The translations under genes and the position numbers were made by a program. The notes beneath the pieces were generated by a model that did no database searches, was not told the DNA's origin, and saw only the letters and a program-made list of their open reading frames with translations. This document shows, piece by piece, positions 7,614-15,073 of a DNA stretch of 64,000 nt. Each line of letters starts with the position of its first letter. Within the stretch, counting starts at the first letter, position 1. The DNA is taken from NCBI RefSeq assembly GCF_003722355.1, contig NZ_QWDD01000001.1:1426001-1490000 (forward strand). Direction: 5' to 3'. Source of the DNA: Methylocystis hirsuta. Its GTDB lineage: Bacteria > Pseudomonadota > Alphaproteobacteria > Rhizobiales > Beijerinckiaceae.

Positions 7614-7922
7614 ATGACAAACCGCAACTTGTCCGCACTGAAGGATTTTGTGGATCGAGGCTACCAGATCGAGCATGAGTTTCGCGCCGCCAAAGGCGAG
7701 CGAGACGACCTGATTGGCGATCTCAAAACAGAGATCAAAGCTCGCAACGATGAAACTGGCGTCGACGCCAAGGAAGTCATGCGGCTGATCAAGATCAGGC
7801 TCGACGAGGATGACGAGCGGCAGAAGGCGATTCTGCTGACCGGCGATCTCGAAACCTTCGACACCATCTTCGGCCCGCCTTCAAAGCGTGCCGCAGAAGC
7901 CGGTGAGGACGACGACATCTAA
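7614..7922 (+). CDS. GapR/DUF2312-like small protein
   Basis: The 102-residue protein is largely helical and reads like the GapR (DUF2312) family: LKDFVDRGYQIEHEFRAAKG, then a long helix, then VDAKEVMRLIKIRLDEDDER and a short final helix. GapR is a small alphaproteobacterial protein that clamps overtwisted DNA during replication, and phage copies are known. The match is by pattern only and the C-terminal acidic tail (EAGEDDDI) is unusual. If right, it fits the adjacent replication genes. A plain coiled-coil phage protein is the alternative. Confidence 0.5.
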   Translation: MTNRNLSALKDFVDRGYQIEHEFRAAKGERDDLIGDLKTEIKARNDETGVDAKEVMRLIKIRLDEDDERQKAILLTGDLETFDTIFGPPSKRAAEAGEDDDI

Positions 7923-7930
7923 GGCAAAGG

Positions 7931-7956
7931 CAGATGGGGCTTTCTTGCCCCATCTG
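7931..7956 (+). terminator. Strong hairpin, possible attenuator/terminator
   Basis: A perfect 10-bp stem CAGATGGGGC / GCCCCATCTG with the loop TTTCTT lies 8 nt after the stop of the GapR-like gene. No T-run follows, so classical intrinsic termination is doubtful. Its right arm runs into the palindrome at 7955. Confidence 0.5.
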
Positions 7957-7970
7957 TCATGACATGGAGG
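7955..7970 (+). promoter_or_regulatory. Start-associated palindrome TGTCATGACATGGAGG
   Basis: This is the fullest copy of the phage repeat: the palindrome TGTCATGACA, then TGGAGG, 7 nt before the ATG at 7978. TTGCCC (7945-7950) lies 4 nt upstream, as a -35 element would. Confidence 0.65.
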
Positions 7971-7977
7971 TAAATGA

Positions 7978-8307
7978 ATGAGCATTCAACGACAGTTCGA
8001 GCGTCGTCTGGCGTTCAAGCAAGGCCGGCTCCGCCGCGGCAAGCGGCACAATCCGGTCGCCGTGCGATTGGTCAACGAGGTTTTTGTCGTGCGGAGCCCT
8101 GACTATCACACGAGCGATCGTGAAGTGACGACGTTCGAGCGCCACTATCTGCACGCGACGAAGGGATGGAAGGTAGACCGCTATTCTCGGCAGCGGCGCG
8201 AGCGGTTGATCTCGGTGAAGGAAGCGCGCGCGTTCGGAAAGCCGATCGTCGGCGAGCGCTGTCGCCGCCTACCGAACCCGAAGCACCTGAAGCGGGAGGC
8301 GGCTTGA
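7978..8307 (+). CDS. Basic hypothetical phage protein (109 aa)
   Basis: This is a very basic, Arg-rich protein (RRLAFKQGRLRRGKRHN near the start, RRLPNPKHLKREAA at the end) with a central segment VRLVNEVFVVRSPDYH. The charge suggests nucleic-acid contact. It has the best copy of the repeat leader as its ribosome-binding site, and its stop overlaps the start of the RlpA-like gene. No family was recognised. Confidence 0.65.
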   Translation: MSIQRQFERRLAFKQGRLRRGKRHNPVAVRLVNEVFVVRSPDYHTSDREVTTFERHYLHATKGWKVDRYSRQRRERLISVKEARAFGKPIVGERCRRLPNPKHLKREAA

Positions 8308-8828
8308 TGCGGAAGCTCCTGCTTCCTACGGCGCTCGTCGCCACGCTCGTAGCGTCGTCTGCGGCTGCGAAGTTCAGCAACCCGTTGGATGAATTGGTCA
8401 ACGCGGTCTTTGCGCCGCTGACACAGCCCGTGCGAATGGCCGCTCTGCATTCGCCGTCGCGAGCCGGGTTTAATCGCGTGACGGGGCGTCGCACCGACAC
8501 GTGGCGCATGACGCCGTATCTGCGATCCATTCCCGGCGCCGCGTTTATTGGCCGCGCTATGCGCGCCAGCTTCTATGGCGCCGGCGAAAGGCTAAATCGA
8601 CACACCGCTACGGGCGAGGTGTTCAACCCACGCGCGATGACCGCTGCGCACCGAACGCTGCCAATGGGCACGCGTCTTCAGGTTTGCTACCGCGGCTGCG
8701 TTGTCGTGCGCATCAACGACCGGGGGCCGGCGGCTTGGACCGGCAAGGCCCTCGATCTCACGGCCGGCGCCGCTCGGGCGATAGGCCATCCCGGCGACGC
8801 TTACGTTCAGGCGGCCGTCGTTCGCTAA
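8307..8828 (+). CDS. RlpA-like double-psi beta-barrel protein, secreted
   Basis: The 173-residue protein starts with a clear signal peptide (MRKLLLPTALVATLVASSAAA). It ends in a double-psi beta-barrel domain of the RlpA type: ASFYGAGERLNRHTATGEVF, AAHRTLPMGTRLQV, VVRINDRGP and LDLTAGAARAIG, including the conserved His and Asp of RlpA. RlpA relatives bind or cut denuded peptidoglycan glycans at the septum. There is no SPOR domain. Finding it among phage replication genes is unusual; a lysogeny-time cell-wall role is possible. Coupled to the upstream gene by a 1-nt overlap. Confidence 0.85.
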   Translation: MRKLLLPTALVATLVASSAAAKFSNPLDELVNAVFAPLTQPVRMAALHSPSRAGFNRVTGRRTDTWRMTPYLRSIPGAAFIGRAMRASFYGAGERLNRHTATGEVFNPRAMTAAHRTLPMGTRLQVCYRGCVVVRINDRGPAAWTGKALDLTAGAARAIGHPGDAYVQAAVVR

Positions 8829-8829
8829 C

Positions 8830-8845
8830 TGTCGTAACATGGAGG
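8830..8845 (+). promoter_or_regulatory. Start-associated repeat, variant TGTCGTAACATGGAGG
   Basis: An imperfect copy of the repeat that keeps ACATGGAGG. The GGAGG is 8 nt before the ATG at 8854. Confidence 0.6.
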
Positions 8846-8853
8846 TTCTGTTT

Positions 8854-9054
8854 ATGAACATGTCAAAGTTTGGTCAGGAAATCACCGCTCTCAACAAGAA
8901 GATCGCGCCGGAGCGCGACAAGTTGATCAAGGAGCATCAAGCCTACGCGCTCTCGCGCAAGGACTTCCGACTGCTCGGGCTCGCCAAGAAACTTCAGACG
9001 ATGGCCGAGACAGTCGAGGCGATCGAAACGGAAGCCGCCGAGAAGGAGATTTGA
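8854..9054 (+). CDS. Small coiled-coil phage protein (66 aa)
   Basis: The product is almost wholly helical with heptad-like spacing (EITALNKKIAPERDKLIKEH, then AKKLQTMAETVEAIETEAAE). The ATG at 8854 sits 8 nt after GGAGG and is preferred to the ATG at 8839, which lies within the SD region. No family was recognised. Confidence 0.65.
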   Translation: MNMSKFGQEITALNKKIAPERDKLIKEHQAYALSRKDFRLLGLAKKLQTMAETVEAIETEAAEKEI

Positions 9055-9057
9055 TCG

Positions 9058-9498
9058 ATGGGTTCTAGTTTTCCGCTTCCTCCGCCGCCAACCGAGATCA
9101 GAGGTTGTGTCGGGCCTGACGGCATTCCGTTCTCACGCCCAAAGCGCGTCTTCTCTCACGACGCGTGGGCGCGCCTGATGGACTCGACGTTCGCCGAGAT
9201 GAAAAAGCTCGCGACGTTGAAGGGTGGCGAATACAGCGGTGACGTGGATCGCCTTGCGAACTTCCGTCGCAATGGCGAGGACTGCGGCGTGCCGATAGAG
9301 CTTGTTTGGCGCATCTACGCCGGCAAACATTGGGATGCGATCACCCAATACGTCCACGACATGATGTCGGGCAAAACACGCGAACGGCTGGAAGGCATCG
9401 AAGGCCGTGTCGACGATCTGCTCGTCTATTTGATCCTGTTCAAAGCGATGCTGCGCGAACGTGCGGTCGCCGCCGATCCCGGTAAGGCGCTCGTCTGA
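9058..9498 (+). CDS. Phage protein resembling DUF1599 (Nmad1-like)
   Basis: The 146-residue protein has a Pro-rich N-terminus, then a helical domain with the features ATLKGGEYSGDVDRLANFRR, GVPIELVWRIYAGKHWDAI, and REDLLVYLILFKAML-like C-terminal helix (residues DDLLVYLILFKAML). This is the order seen in DUF1599 (nucleotide-modification-associated domain 1), found in phages with modified bases. The match is by pattern and only moderate. It starts 3 nt after the preceding stop and ends 2 nt before the polymerase start. Confidence 0.5.
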   Translation: MGSSFPLPPPPTEIRGCVGPDGIPFSRPKRVFSHDAWARLMDSTFAEMKKLATLKGGEYSGDVDRLANFRRNGEDCGVPIELVWRIYAGKHWDAITQYVHDMMSGKTRERLEGIEGRVDDLLVYLILFKAMLRERAVAADPGKALV

Positions 9499-9500
9499 CG

Positions 9501-11603
9501 ATGGCCGAGCTTTCGTGCGACTTCGAAACATATTGCGACCTCGACCTGAAGAAGGTCGGGGCGCACAAATATGCCATGCACGAGAGCGCGGATGTGCTCT
9601 GCTTGGCGCTTGCCATCAATGATGAAGAACCACGCTTGTGGATTCCGGGCGATCCGATCCCCGACGACGTGTTCGATCACATCATTGATGGCGGCGCCAT
9701 TCGTGCGTGGAACGCCGAGTTCGAGCGACTATTTTTCACCTACGTGATGGGGCCAAAATACGGCTGGCCGACGCCCGATCGCCGGCAGTTCTTCTGCACA
9801 ATGACCGAAGCATTGGCGATGGGGATGCCCGGCCAACTCGGCATGTGCGCGTCGGCCATGAGCCTGCCGCAACGCAAAGACGATGTTGGCCGCCGCATCA
9901 TGATGCAGCTTTGTCGGCCGCGCAAACCGACGAAAAAGAATCCGTCAACCCGCTTCACGCCGCAGAACGCGCCAGGGAAATTCTCAGTTCTATACGATTA
10001 CTGCAAACAGGACGTGCGGGTCGAGCGCGACATCAAGAAGAACCTCGTTCGTCTGAAGGCCAATGAGCAAGAGCGTTATTGGCTGGCGGGCGAGATCAAC
10101 GATCGCGGCGTGCCCATCGATCTCGATCTGATTGAGAAGGCGCAAGCGGTTGTCGACCAGCACATGAAGCTGCTCGACGCGCGTATGGCGGCATTGACCA
10201 ACAACACCGTGTCGGCCTGCACGCAGACGAAAGAACTGGCAAAGTGGCTCGGCGCGCAAGGGTTGCAATGGCCTGCGAACGAACTGCCGAGCGTCGCGAA
10301 AGACCCGGTGTTCCGCCTACTCGCGCGTGATGACCTTACGGACGAGCAGCGCGAGGCCTTGTTGTTGCGACAAGAGGCTGGAAAGACCTCCACCGCCAAA
10401 CTTGGAAGCTTCCGAAGCCATATGTGCGACGACGGCACGGTGAAGGGCTCCATCCAATTCAACGGCGCTTCGACCGGCCGCGATGCGGCGAGAGGTGTGC
10501 AAGTCCAGAATTTTCCGCGGCCAAACAAGAAGACCAAAATATCACAAGTCATCACCGACATCTTCGACGATTACGACGCCGATCTGATCTCAGTCTTTCA
10601 CGGCCCGCCGCTCTCAATCGTCGCGGACATTCTGCGCTCGTGCATAAAAGCCCCATCCGGCAAGAAGTTCTACTCGTGCGACGCGGCGCAGATCGAGGCG
10701 CGGATGACCGCCTATCTGGCGGGCGAGCACAAGGTTCTCGACGCCTTCCGCGCATATGATCGCAAGGAAGGCCCGGACATCTACACCGTCGCGGCGTCGG
10801 GCATCTACAACGTGCCGGCAGTGAAGATTGACCCGGAGGGCGAACAACGCCAAGCCGGCAAGGTCTCTGTGCTCGCGCTAGGCTTCGGCGGCGGTGTCGG
10901 GGCGTTCGCCTCTATGGCTCGAATCTACCAACTGGATTTGCGCAAAGCATTCAGCCCTGTGTGGGGGCTGGCGAGTTCAGAGCGCCGGGAGAAAGCGCTC
11001 GACGCCTACGCGCAGCGTGGGCGCGGCAGCGGAATGCACAAAGAAGCATGGCTGGCGTCGGAACTGATCAAGGTCGCGTGGCGGGTCGACAACCCCAACA
11101 TCCGCGACGCATGGCCGGCCTGCGAAGAAGCCGCGGTCAATGCGCTGAAGCATCCTGGCACAACGCACTGCGCGTGCAAGCTGGCATTCCGCGCGTCAGG
11201 CTCGTTCCTGCGCATGGTGTTGCCGAGCGGTCGATCCCTGTTCTTCCCGATGGCGCGTCTTGTTTACGAGACGAACCAATGGGGCAAGAAAGCGCCGAAG
11301 ATATACTTCTATGCGATTGACGCATTCACGCGGCAGTGGATGGAGTTCTCGCTTTGGGGCGGCACCACCTTTCAGAATGCCGTGCAGGCGGCTTCCAGGG
11401 ATGCGCTGTTTGATTCCGTCGAGCGCTTGGAGGCCGCGGGCTATCCGAACATCTTCCGCGTCCACGACGAGGTGATCAACATAACCGATGAAGGTTTTGG
11501 ATCGCTCGCAGAGTTTCGCGAGCTTTTCATTCAAGAGCCCGCATGGGCGCCAGGGCTGCCGATTAACGGCTCCGGGTGGGAAGGAGAGAGGTATCGGAAA
11601 TGA
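9501..11603 (+). CDS. DNA polymerase family A (phage)
   Basis: This 700-residue protein has an N-terminal DEDD exonuclease domain (SCDFETYCDLDLKKVGAHKY) and a C-terminal family A polymerase domain. Motif A is CDAAQIEARMTAYLAGE, motif B lies around RQAGKVSVLALGFGGGV, and motif C is FRVHDEVINI (the HDE catalytic pair). Length and motif spelling match the phage-type PolA found with DUF2800/DUF2815 replication sets. It is expected to copy the phage genome with proofreading. The stop overlaps the start of a 44-residue gene. Confidence 0.93.
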   Translation: MAELSCDFETYCDLDLKKVGAHKYAMHESADVLCLALAINDEEPRLWIPGDPIPDDVFDHIIDGGAIRAWNAEFERLFFTYVMGPKYGWPTPDRRQFFCTMTEALAMGMPGQLGMCASAMSLPQRKDDVGRRIMMQLCRPRKPTKKNPSTRFTPQNAPGKFSVLYDYCKQDVRVERDIKKNLVRLKANEQERYWLAGEINDRGVPIDLDLIEKAQAVVDQHMKLLDARMAALTNNTVSACTQTKELAKWLGAQGLQWPANELPSVAKDPVFRLLARDDLTDEQREALLLRQEAGKTSTAKLGSFRSHMCDDGTVKGSIQFNGASTGRDAARGVQVQNFPRPNKKTKISQVITDIFDDYDADLISVFHGPPLSIVADILRSCIKAPSGKKFYSCDAAQIEARMTAYLAGEHKVLDAFRAYDRKEGPDIYTVAASGIYNVPAVKIDPEGEQRQAGKVSVLALGFGGGVGAFASMARIYQLDLRKAFSPVWGLASSERREKALDAYAQRGRGSGMHKEAWLASELIKVAWRVDNPNIRDAWPACEEAAVNALKHPGTTHCACKLAFRASGSFLRMVLPSGRSLFFPMARLVYETNQWGKKAPKIYFYAIDAFTRQWMEFSLWGGTTFQNAVQAASRDALFDSVERLEAAGYPNIFRVHDEVINITDEGFGSLAEFRELFIQEPAWAPGLPINGSGWEGERYRK

Positions 11604-11734
11604 AAATCATATCCATCCCACACTCTTGGTGCAGTAAGCGGGGTTGGGTGTTTATGTGGCTGGACACCAATCATGACGCCCATGTTCGTGAGTGGTATTG
11701 GCAGCTAAAAATAACCTTGGAGGGCTATCTATGA
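11600..11734 (+). CDS. 44-residue hypothetical protein
   Basis: It starts at an ATG overlapping the polymerase stop (ATGA), and its stop overlaps the next ATG (ATGA), so it is sandwiched by coupling on both sides. GGAGAG lies 10 nt upstream. The product begins MKIISIPHSWCSKRGWVFMW and is rich in Trp and His. Double coupling is the main evidence; no family was recognised. Confidence 0.55.
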   Translation: MKIISIPHSWCSKRGWVFMWLDTNHDAHVREWYWQLKITLEGYL

Positions 11735-11925
11735 AGATCATCTACACGTCGAACTTCAGCAACGACGCGGTCAAAGATTGCCTGCTTCTGGAAAACCTTC
11801 ATCCGTGGGTCGCCAATTGGATAGTCACAGAGATGCAGCGGCAAACGCACGAACTGGATATGTATTGGCCGATTGTCGTCGAGGACGACTATCGCCTTTG
11901 GCGTGGCATGGAGGAACTTGTCTAA
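11731..11925 (+). CDS. Small acidic hypothetical protein (64 aa)
   Basis: GGAGGG lies 7 nt before the ATG at 11731, which is preferred to the far upstream start. The product (MKIIYTSNFSNDAVKDCLLL onwards) is Trp- and acid-rich with a helical centre (WVANWIVTEMQRQTHELD). It is coupled to the 44-residue gene and is the last gene before a promoter. Both small proteins begin with MKII, perhaps by chance. Confidence 0.6.
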   Translation: MKIIYTSNFSNDAVKDCLLLENLHPWVANWIVTEMQRQTHELDMYWPIVVEDDYRLWRGMEELV

Positions 11926-11935
11926 GAAAAACGTC

Positions 11936-11964
11936 TTGACGTAGTGTCGGGACATGTGTATGTA
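11936..11964 (+). promoter_or_regulatory. Phage promoter with embedded palindrome
   Basis: TTGACG (11936-11941) and TATGTA (11959-11964) are 17 nt apart. TGTCGGGACA (11945-11954) fills the spacer. This is the best-formed of the three similar promoters, and the MazG-like gene starts 26 nt after the -10 box. Confidence 0.7.
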
Positions 11965-11989
11965 ACAAACGCAACATCGGAGGGTTTTA

Positions 11990-12466
11990 ATGGCTGTCAG
12001 CATGGAAGACATCAAATTCATTCTCTCGCCTGATGACAAGGCGATCTCGGAAAAATGCATCAAGATCGTAGCGGCTTCCGATCAGGCCGATGTGGCCATG
12101 TTCGAGTCGTGGCGGCTGATCGAGGACCGCGCTCATGCGGAAGCAGTTGCTCGCGGCTGGTGGACCGACATCGAGACGGGAGAATCGCTGATCGGCAAAC
12201 GCAACGTCGGCGAGATGTTGATGCTGATCGTGAGCGAGGCGTCTGAGGCGATGGAATCCCATCGCAAGAACGAGAACGACGACAAGTTGCCCCATCGTCC
12301 TGGCATTGAAGTTGAACTTGCGGACGCGATCATTCGCATTGGCGATCTCGGCCGCGCGCTCGGGTTGGATGTCGCCGGCGCCCTCGTCGAGAAGATGCGC
12401 TTCAATCGCGTCCGCGAGGATCACAGTATCGAAGCCCGCAAGGCCGCTGGCGGCAAGGCTTACTGA
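11990..12466 (+). CDS. MazG-like nucleotide pyrophosphohydrolase
   Basis: The 158-residue all-helical protein has the metal-binding pattern of the MazG/dUTPase-like superfamily: GEMLMLIVSEASEAMESHR (ExxE-type) followed by EVELADAIIRIGDLGRALG (ExxD-type). The phage family often keeps the N-terminal helix seen here. It would convert dNTPs to dNMPs, acting with the nearby dCMP deaminase and Nudix enzymes to reshape the nucleotide pool. It has a CGGAGGG ribosome-binding site and its own promoter. Confidence 0.8.
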   Translation: MAVSMEDIKFILSPDDKAISEKCIKIVAASDQADVAMFESWRLIEDRAHAEAVARGWWTDIETGESLIGKRNVGEMLMLIVSEASEAMESHRKNENDDKLPHRPGIEVELADAIIRIGDLGRALGLDVAGALVEKMRFNRVREDHSIEARKAAGGKAY

Positions 12467-12477
12467 CGCTGTAACAG

Positions 12478-12490
12478 TTGCGACATGGAG
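12478..12490 (+). promoter_or_regulatory. Start-associated repeat variant (TTGCGACATGGAG)
   Basis: A shortened repeat copy. GGAG is 8 nt before the ATG at 12499. Confidence 0.55.
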
Positions 12491-12498
12491 ACGCGAGA

Positions 12499-13053
12499 AT
12501 GACGACAATTTTCGCAAAAAACATCCTTGCGTCTCGACACGCGACAACGGGCGCCAGGATCGCCATCATGACGGTTGGCGCTCCGGGTAGCGGCAAGACA
12601 ACATACGCGCGCGGCCTTGACCCGACCGAATGGATCACCGTCTGCCTAGACGACATCCGTGCGGCACTGTTCGGCGACAAGAAGGTTTACTTCAAACATC
12701 TCGAAGCCAATCCGTGGATGCGGCAGATGGTTCATCGCGTGAACCGCGGGATGCTCCGCACCGCACTCAGGGCGGGAAAGAATGTAATCCTGCCTAACAC
12801 GCATACCAACCACGCGTCGTTCCAAGACGTTCTTCAAATCCTCGATAAGCACGAAATCGATCCGAAGATTGTCGTGTTCGATGTCCCTTGGGACGTGCTG
12901 GTCGCGAGAGAGGAACGTCGTAGCGCCGCGGATACGGTAGGCCTTCCGTTTCTTCGGGACTCTTACACTCAGCAGTGGGCCACCAATGCGTGGTGGCGCC
13001 GCATGAGCAACGTCGAAGTCATCAAACAATCTGTGGAGGTCGAGCCATGCTGA
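12499..13053 (+). CDS. P-loop kinase (polynucleotide kinase-like)
   Basis: The 184-residue protein has a Walker A motif in MTVGAPGSGKTTYARGL, a substrate/lid Asp-Asp segment (WITVCLDDIRAALFG) and a C-terminal Arg-rich lid (LVAREERRSAADTVG). This is the pattern of AAA/P-loop kinases like the kinase half of T4 Pnk. A 5'-hydroxyl nucleic-acid or nucleotide kinase role is likely, but the phosphatase half is absent. The last codons overlap the deaminase start. Confidence 0.75.
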   Translation: MTTIFAKNILASRHATTGARIAIMTVGAPGSGKTTYARGLDPTEWITVCLDDIRAALFGDKKVYFKHLEANPWMRQMVHRVNRGMLRTALRAGKNVILPNTHTNHASFQDVLQILDKHEIDPKIVVFDVPWDVLVAREERRSAADTVGLPFLRDSYTQQWATNAWWRRMSNVEVIKQSVEVEPC

Positions 13054-13544
13054 CACACAATATTGCGTCTCTCAGCCTCCCGCCGAGCAAGTGGGACCGC
13101 TATTTCTTCAACCTCGCGCATGTCTCGGCGCAGATGTCGAAAGACCCTTCGTCGAAATGCGGCTCTGTGATCGTCCGCCCCAACAACACTGTCGCATCGA
13201 TGGGATGGAACGGCTTTCCGCGCGGCGTAAATGATGCGCCGGAGCTTTACGCGGATCGTAACGAGAAATATCCGCGTGTCGTCCACGCGGAGATGAATGC
13301 GATCCTGGCGGCGCGCGAGCCGCTGACCGGCTACTCGCTCTATGTGACGCCGATGCCGCCTTGCGCGCGATGCGCGTCCGCGATCATTCAGTCAGGAATT
13401 TCACGTGTCGCCTTCCTGGCGCCGGCAGAAATTCCAGATCGTTGGTGCGACGAAATGCGCATCACCGCCGAGATGTTCGAGCAGGCGGACATTAGATTCG
13501 TGTGGCTCGGCTACCCGAACGTTGAGATGGAGCAGGCGGCGTGA
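13047..13544 (+). CDS. dCMP deaminase / cytidine deaminase-like
   Basis: This 165-residue enzyme has the zinc-binding motifs of deoxycytidylate deaminases: HAEMNAIL (His and the catalytic Glu) and PPCARCASAII (PCxxC). SKDPSSKCGSVIV and GWNGFPRGV are further conserved blocks. It would turn dCMP into dUMP, feeding thymidylate synthesis. The ATG at 13047 with GGAGGT upstream is the natural start. It overlaps the kinase by 7 nt and the next gene by GTGA. Confidence 0.9.
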   Translation: MLTHNIASLSLPPSKWDRYFFNLAHVSAQMSKDPSSKCGSVIVRPNNTVASMGWNGFPRGVNDAPELYADRNEKYPRVVHAEMNAILAAREPLTGYSLYVTPMPPCARCASAIIQSGISRVAFLAPAEIPDRWCDEMRITAEMFEQADIRFVWLGYPNVEMEQAA

Positions 13545-13867
13545 GCAGAGTCATTGAATGGTTCGATCCCGACAAGACAGTCGGCTTCGAGCGCGACGAC
13601 GACATGAACTTGAAGACGGCCGCGCGCTTCGTCACACGGCTGCCGAACGGCGACGAGCAACGCACGACGGACCTGTCAGACTTCTTCATCGGCAACGGCG
13701 CGCGGCATGTGGCTCGCATCTATTTTGAGCGCTCCGGCAAGCGCCTGACGTTTGCTGAAATAGTGGGAAGTGGATGGGGCGGTCTTGGCGAAAGGCAACA
13801 AAGCGATCTGCCGCCTGTAACAACGTGCCCGCACTGCGTCGACGAATGCACAGGAGAATGCCTGTAG
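13541..13867 (+). CDS. Hypothetical phage protein with C-terminal Cys cluster (paralogue 1)
   Basis: The 108-residue product (GTG start coupled to the deaminase stop) has a beta-rich body, the segment HVARIYFERSGKRLTFAEI and a C-terminal tail CPHCVDECTGECL with four Cys. The next gene has the same body segment and tail, so the two are tandem duplicates. The tail could bind Zn or an Fe-S cluster. No family was recognised. Confidence 0.7.
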   Translation: MSRVIEWFDPDKTVGFERDDDMNLKTAARFVTRLPNGDEQRTTDLSDFFIGNGARHVARIYFERSGKRLTFAEIVGSGWGGLGERQQSDLPPVTTCPHCVDECTGECL

Positions 13868-14251
13868 ATGGCGATCTCCTATTCGTTCGTAACATCGGAT
13901 TGGAAGTGCGTCGTCGAACGTCGTGGCGACGACGCGAGCGCGCCGCTGTCGTTCATCATCCACAAAGATGGTGAGGCGCATCAATCCACGCCGCTGACAA
14001 CATACGAGATCGGTATGCTCGCCACGAAGCTGGCGCGCATCTATTTCGAACGAACGAATAAGGTCATCTGGCCGGTTCACGGCGCGATGCTCGCCCACTA
14101 TGAGAAGGTGGGGCTCGAAGAAGCGCCGGAGCAGGTGTTCCTTCACGCCGCAGCGTCGCCAGGAAGCGAAGCAAATAGGCGGGCGGCGGAAGCACCAAAA
14201 GAAGCGTCGTGCGAGTTCTGCGTCGATGAATGCACAGGAGATTGCATTTGA
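13868..14251 (+). CDS. Hypothetical phage protein with C-terminal Cys cluster (paralogue 2)
   Basis: This starts on the base after the previous stop. The 127-residue product shares KLARIYFERTNKVIW and the tail CEFCVDECTGDCI with its neighbour, but the middle is diverged and has an Ala-rich linker before the Cys tail. Keeping the Cys tail in both copies while the bodies differ argues that the tail is the functional part. Confidence 0.7.
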   Translation: MAISYSFVTSDWKCVVERRGDDASAPLSFIIHKDGEAHQSTPLTTYEIGMLATKLARIYFERTNKVIWPVHGAMLAHYEKVGLEEAPEQVFLHAAASPGSEANRRAAEAPKEASCEFCVDECTGDCI

Positions 14252-14652
14252 TGGGATATCCGACTGAAGCTACCGCTTTGCGCGCTCGCATCGTTGAACT
14301 CGAACGACGCAATCAAGACCTTCTCGAAGCGAACAACCGTTATCTGGAACGAGCACGCACGGCGGAAGCGAAGGCGACGCAGCAAGGCGGCAGGTTTCCT
14401 GTCGTTTGGCCTGTGCCGACAAAGCAGCCTGACGAATATCAGCGACCGATCGACATCTATCTCGCCGAGCGCGTGCATGTGACGAACGTGCCTCAGACAG
14501 GAGCGATGGCCATCCACGGGCAGGACGCGCACGGCAAACCGATCAAAACAAGCCTCATCACGGAATCGGTAGTTGCACATGATCGCCCCACTTCTGTTTT
14601 TGATGTCGACGGGCGGGACTATCGGATTATCAGTTGGAAACGAATGTCATGA
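14251..14652 (+). CDS. Hypothetical phage protein with N-terminal coiled coil
   Basis: The 133-residue protein begins with a long helix of heptad character (ATALRARIVELERRNQDLLE, ANNRYLERARTAEAK). A beta-rich C-terminal part ends in FDVDGRDYRIISWKRMS. It starts at the ATG overlapping the previous TGA. The shape suggests an oligomeric protein; no family was recognised. Confidence 0.6.
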   Translation: MGYPTEATALRARIVELERRNQDLLEANNRYLERARTAEAKATQQGGRFPVVWPVPTKQPDEYQRPIDIYLAERVHVTNVPQTGAMAIHGQDAHGKPIKTSLITESVVAHDRPTSVFDVDGRDYRIISWKRMS

Positions 14653-14657
14653 CATGT
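14645..14657 (+). promoter_or_regulatory. Palindrome TGTCATGACATGT before the excisionase gene
   Basis: A perfect palindrome copy overlapping the stop of the preceding gene and lying about 15 nt before the excisionase-like ATG. Here GTGGG replaces the usual GGAGG, so this copy may act as an operator rather than a leader. Confidence 0.55.
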
Positions 14658-14669
14658 GGGTGGCCGCGC

Positions 14670-14876
14670 ATGATGAAGCTAGCGACGGCCGCCGCCTATT
14701 GCGACCTGTCGGTCGACACGTTCAAGCGCCTCAATCCGCCCAAGGCCGTCCCGCTGCGGCCGGGCGGCATCGAGCGATATGACCGCAAGGCGATTGACGC
14801 GTGGCTCGATAAGCTTTCCGGCGTCAAAGCAGAGCGTGTTCGCACGGCGTCTGTTTGGAGCGACGTGGCAGCATGA
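14670..14876 (+). CDS. Excisionase / AlpA-type winged-helix protein
   Basis: The 68-residue product has the layout of MerR-like excisionases: KLATAAAYCDLSVDTFKRL (helix-turn-helix), a wing rich in Pro/Gly (VPLRPGGIERYDR) and a closing helix (KAIDAWLDKLSG). Its position next to the integrase fits an Xis/recombination directionality factor. ATG-ATG at 14670 is taken as the start. It may also regulate the integrase promoter. Confidence 0.75.
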   Translation: MMKLATAAAYCDLSVDTFKRLNPPKAVPLRPGGIERYDRKAIDAWLDKLSGVKAERVRTASVWSDVAA

Positions 14877-15073
14877 ATCGTGAAGCCGAAATTATCTGTC
14901 CGAAATGCAAGGCGGCTTCTGGCGACGCTTGGGGCCATTGTGGCGGCGTCTGCCCTATGCCGATGTCTCCACACTATGATCCGATGTGGCGGCTTGAAGC
15001 TTGCCGATTGCACGCTCCGCCAACAGCCGACGATCTCGCGACCGAATGTAGCGCTCGATCTCCACGTGCGTGA
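14873..15073 (+). CDS. Small Cys-rich (zinc-ribbon-like) phage protein
   Basis: The 66-residue product starts at an ATG overlapping the excisionase stop. It has CPKCKAASGDAWGHCGGVCP with four Cys and a following SPHYDP motif, a pattern seen in other phage proteins. Its last 119 nt overlap the 3' end of the integrase gene on the other strand. Either the gene really overlaps or the integrase gene has extended into it. Confidence 0.6.
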   Translation: MNREAEIICPKCKAASGDAWGHCGGVCPMPMSPHYDPMWRLEACRLHAPPTADDLATECSARSPRA

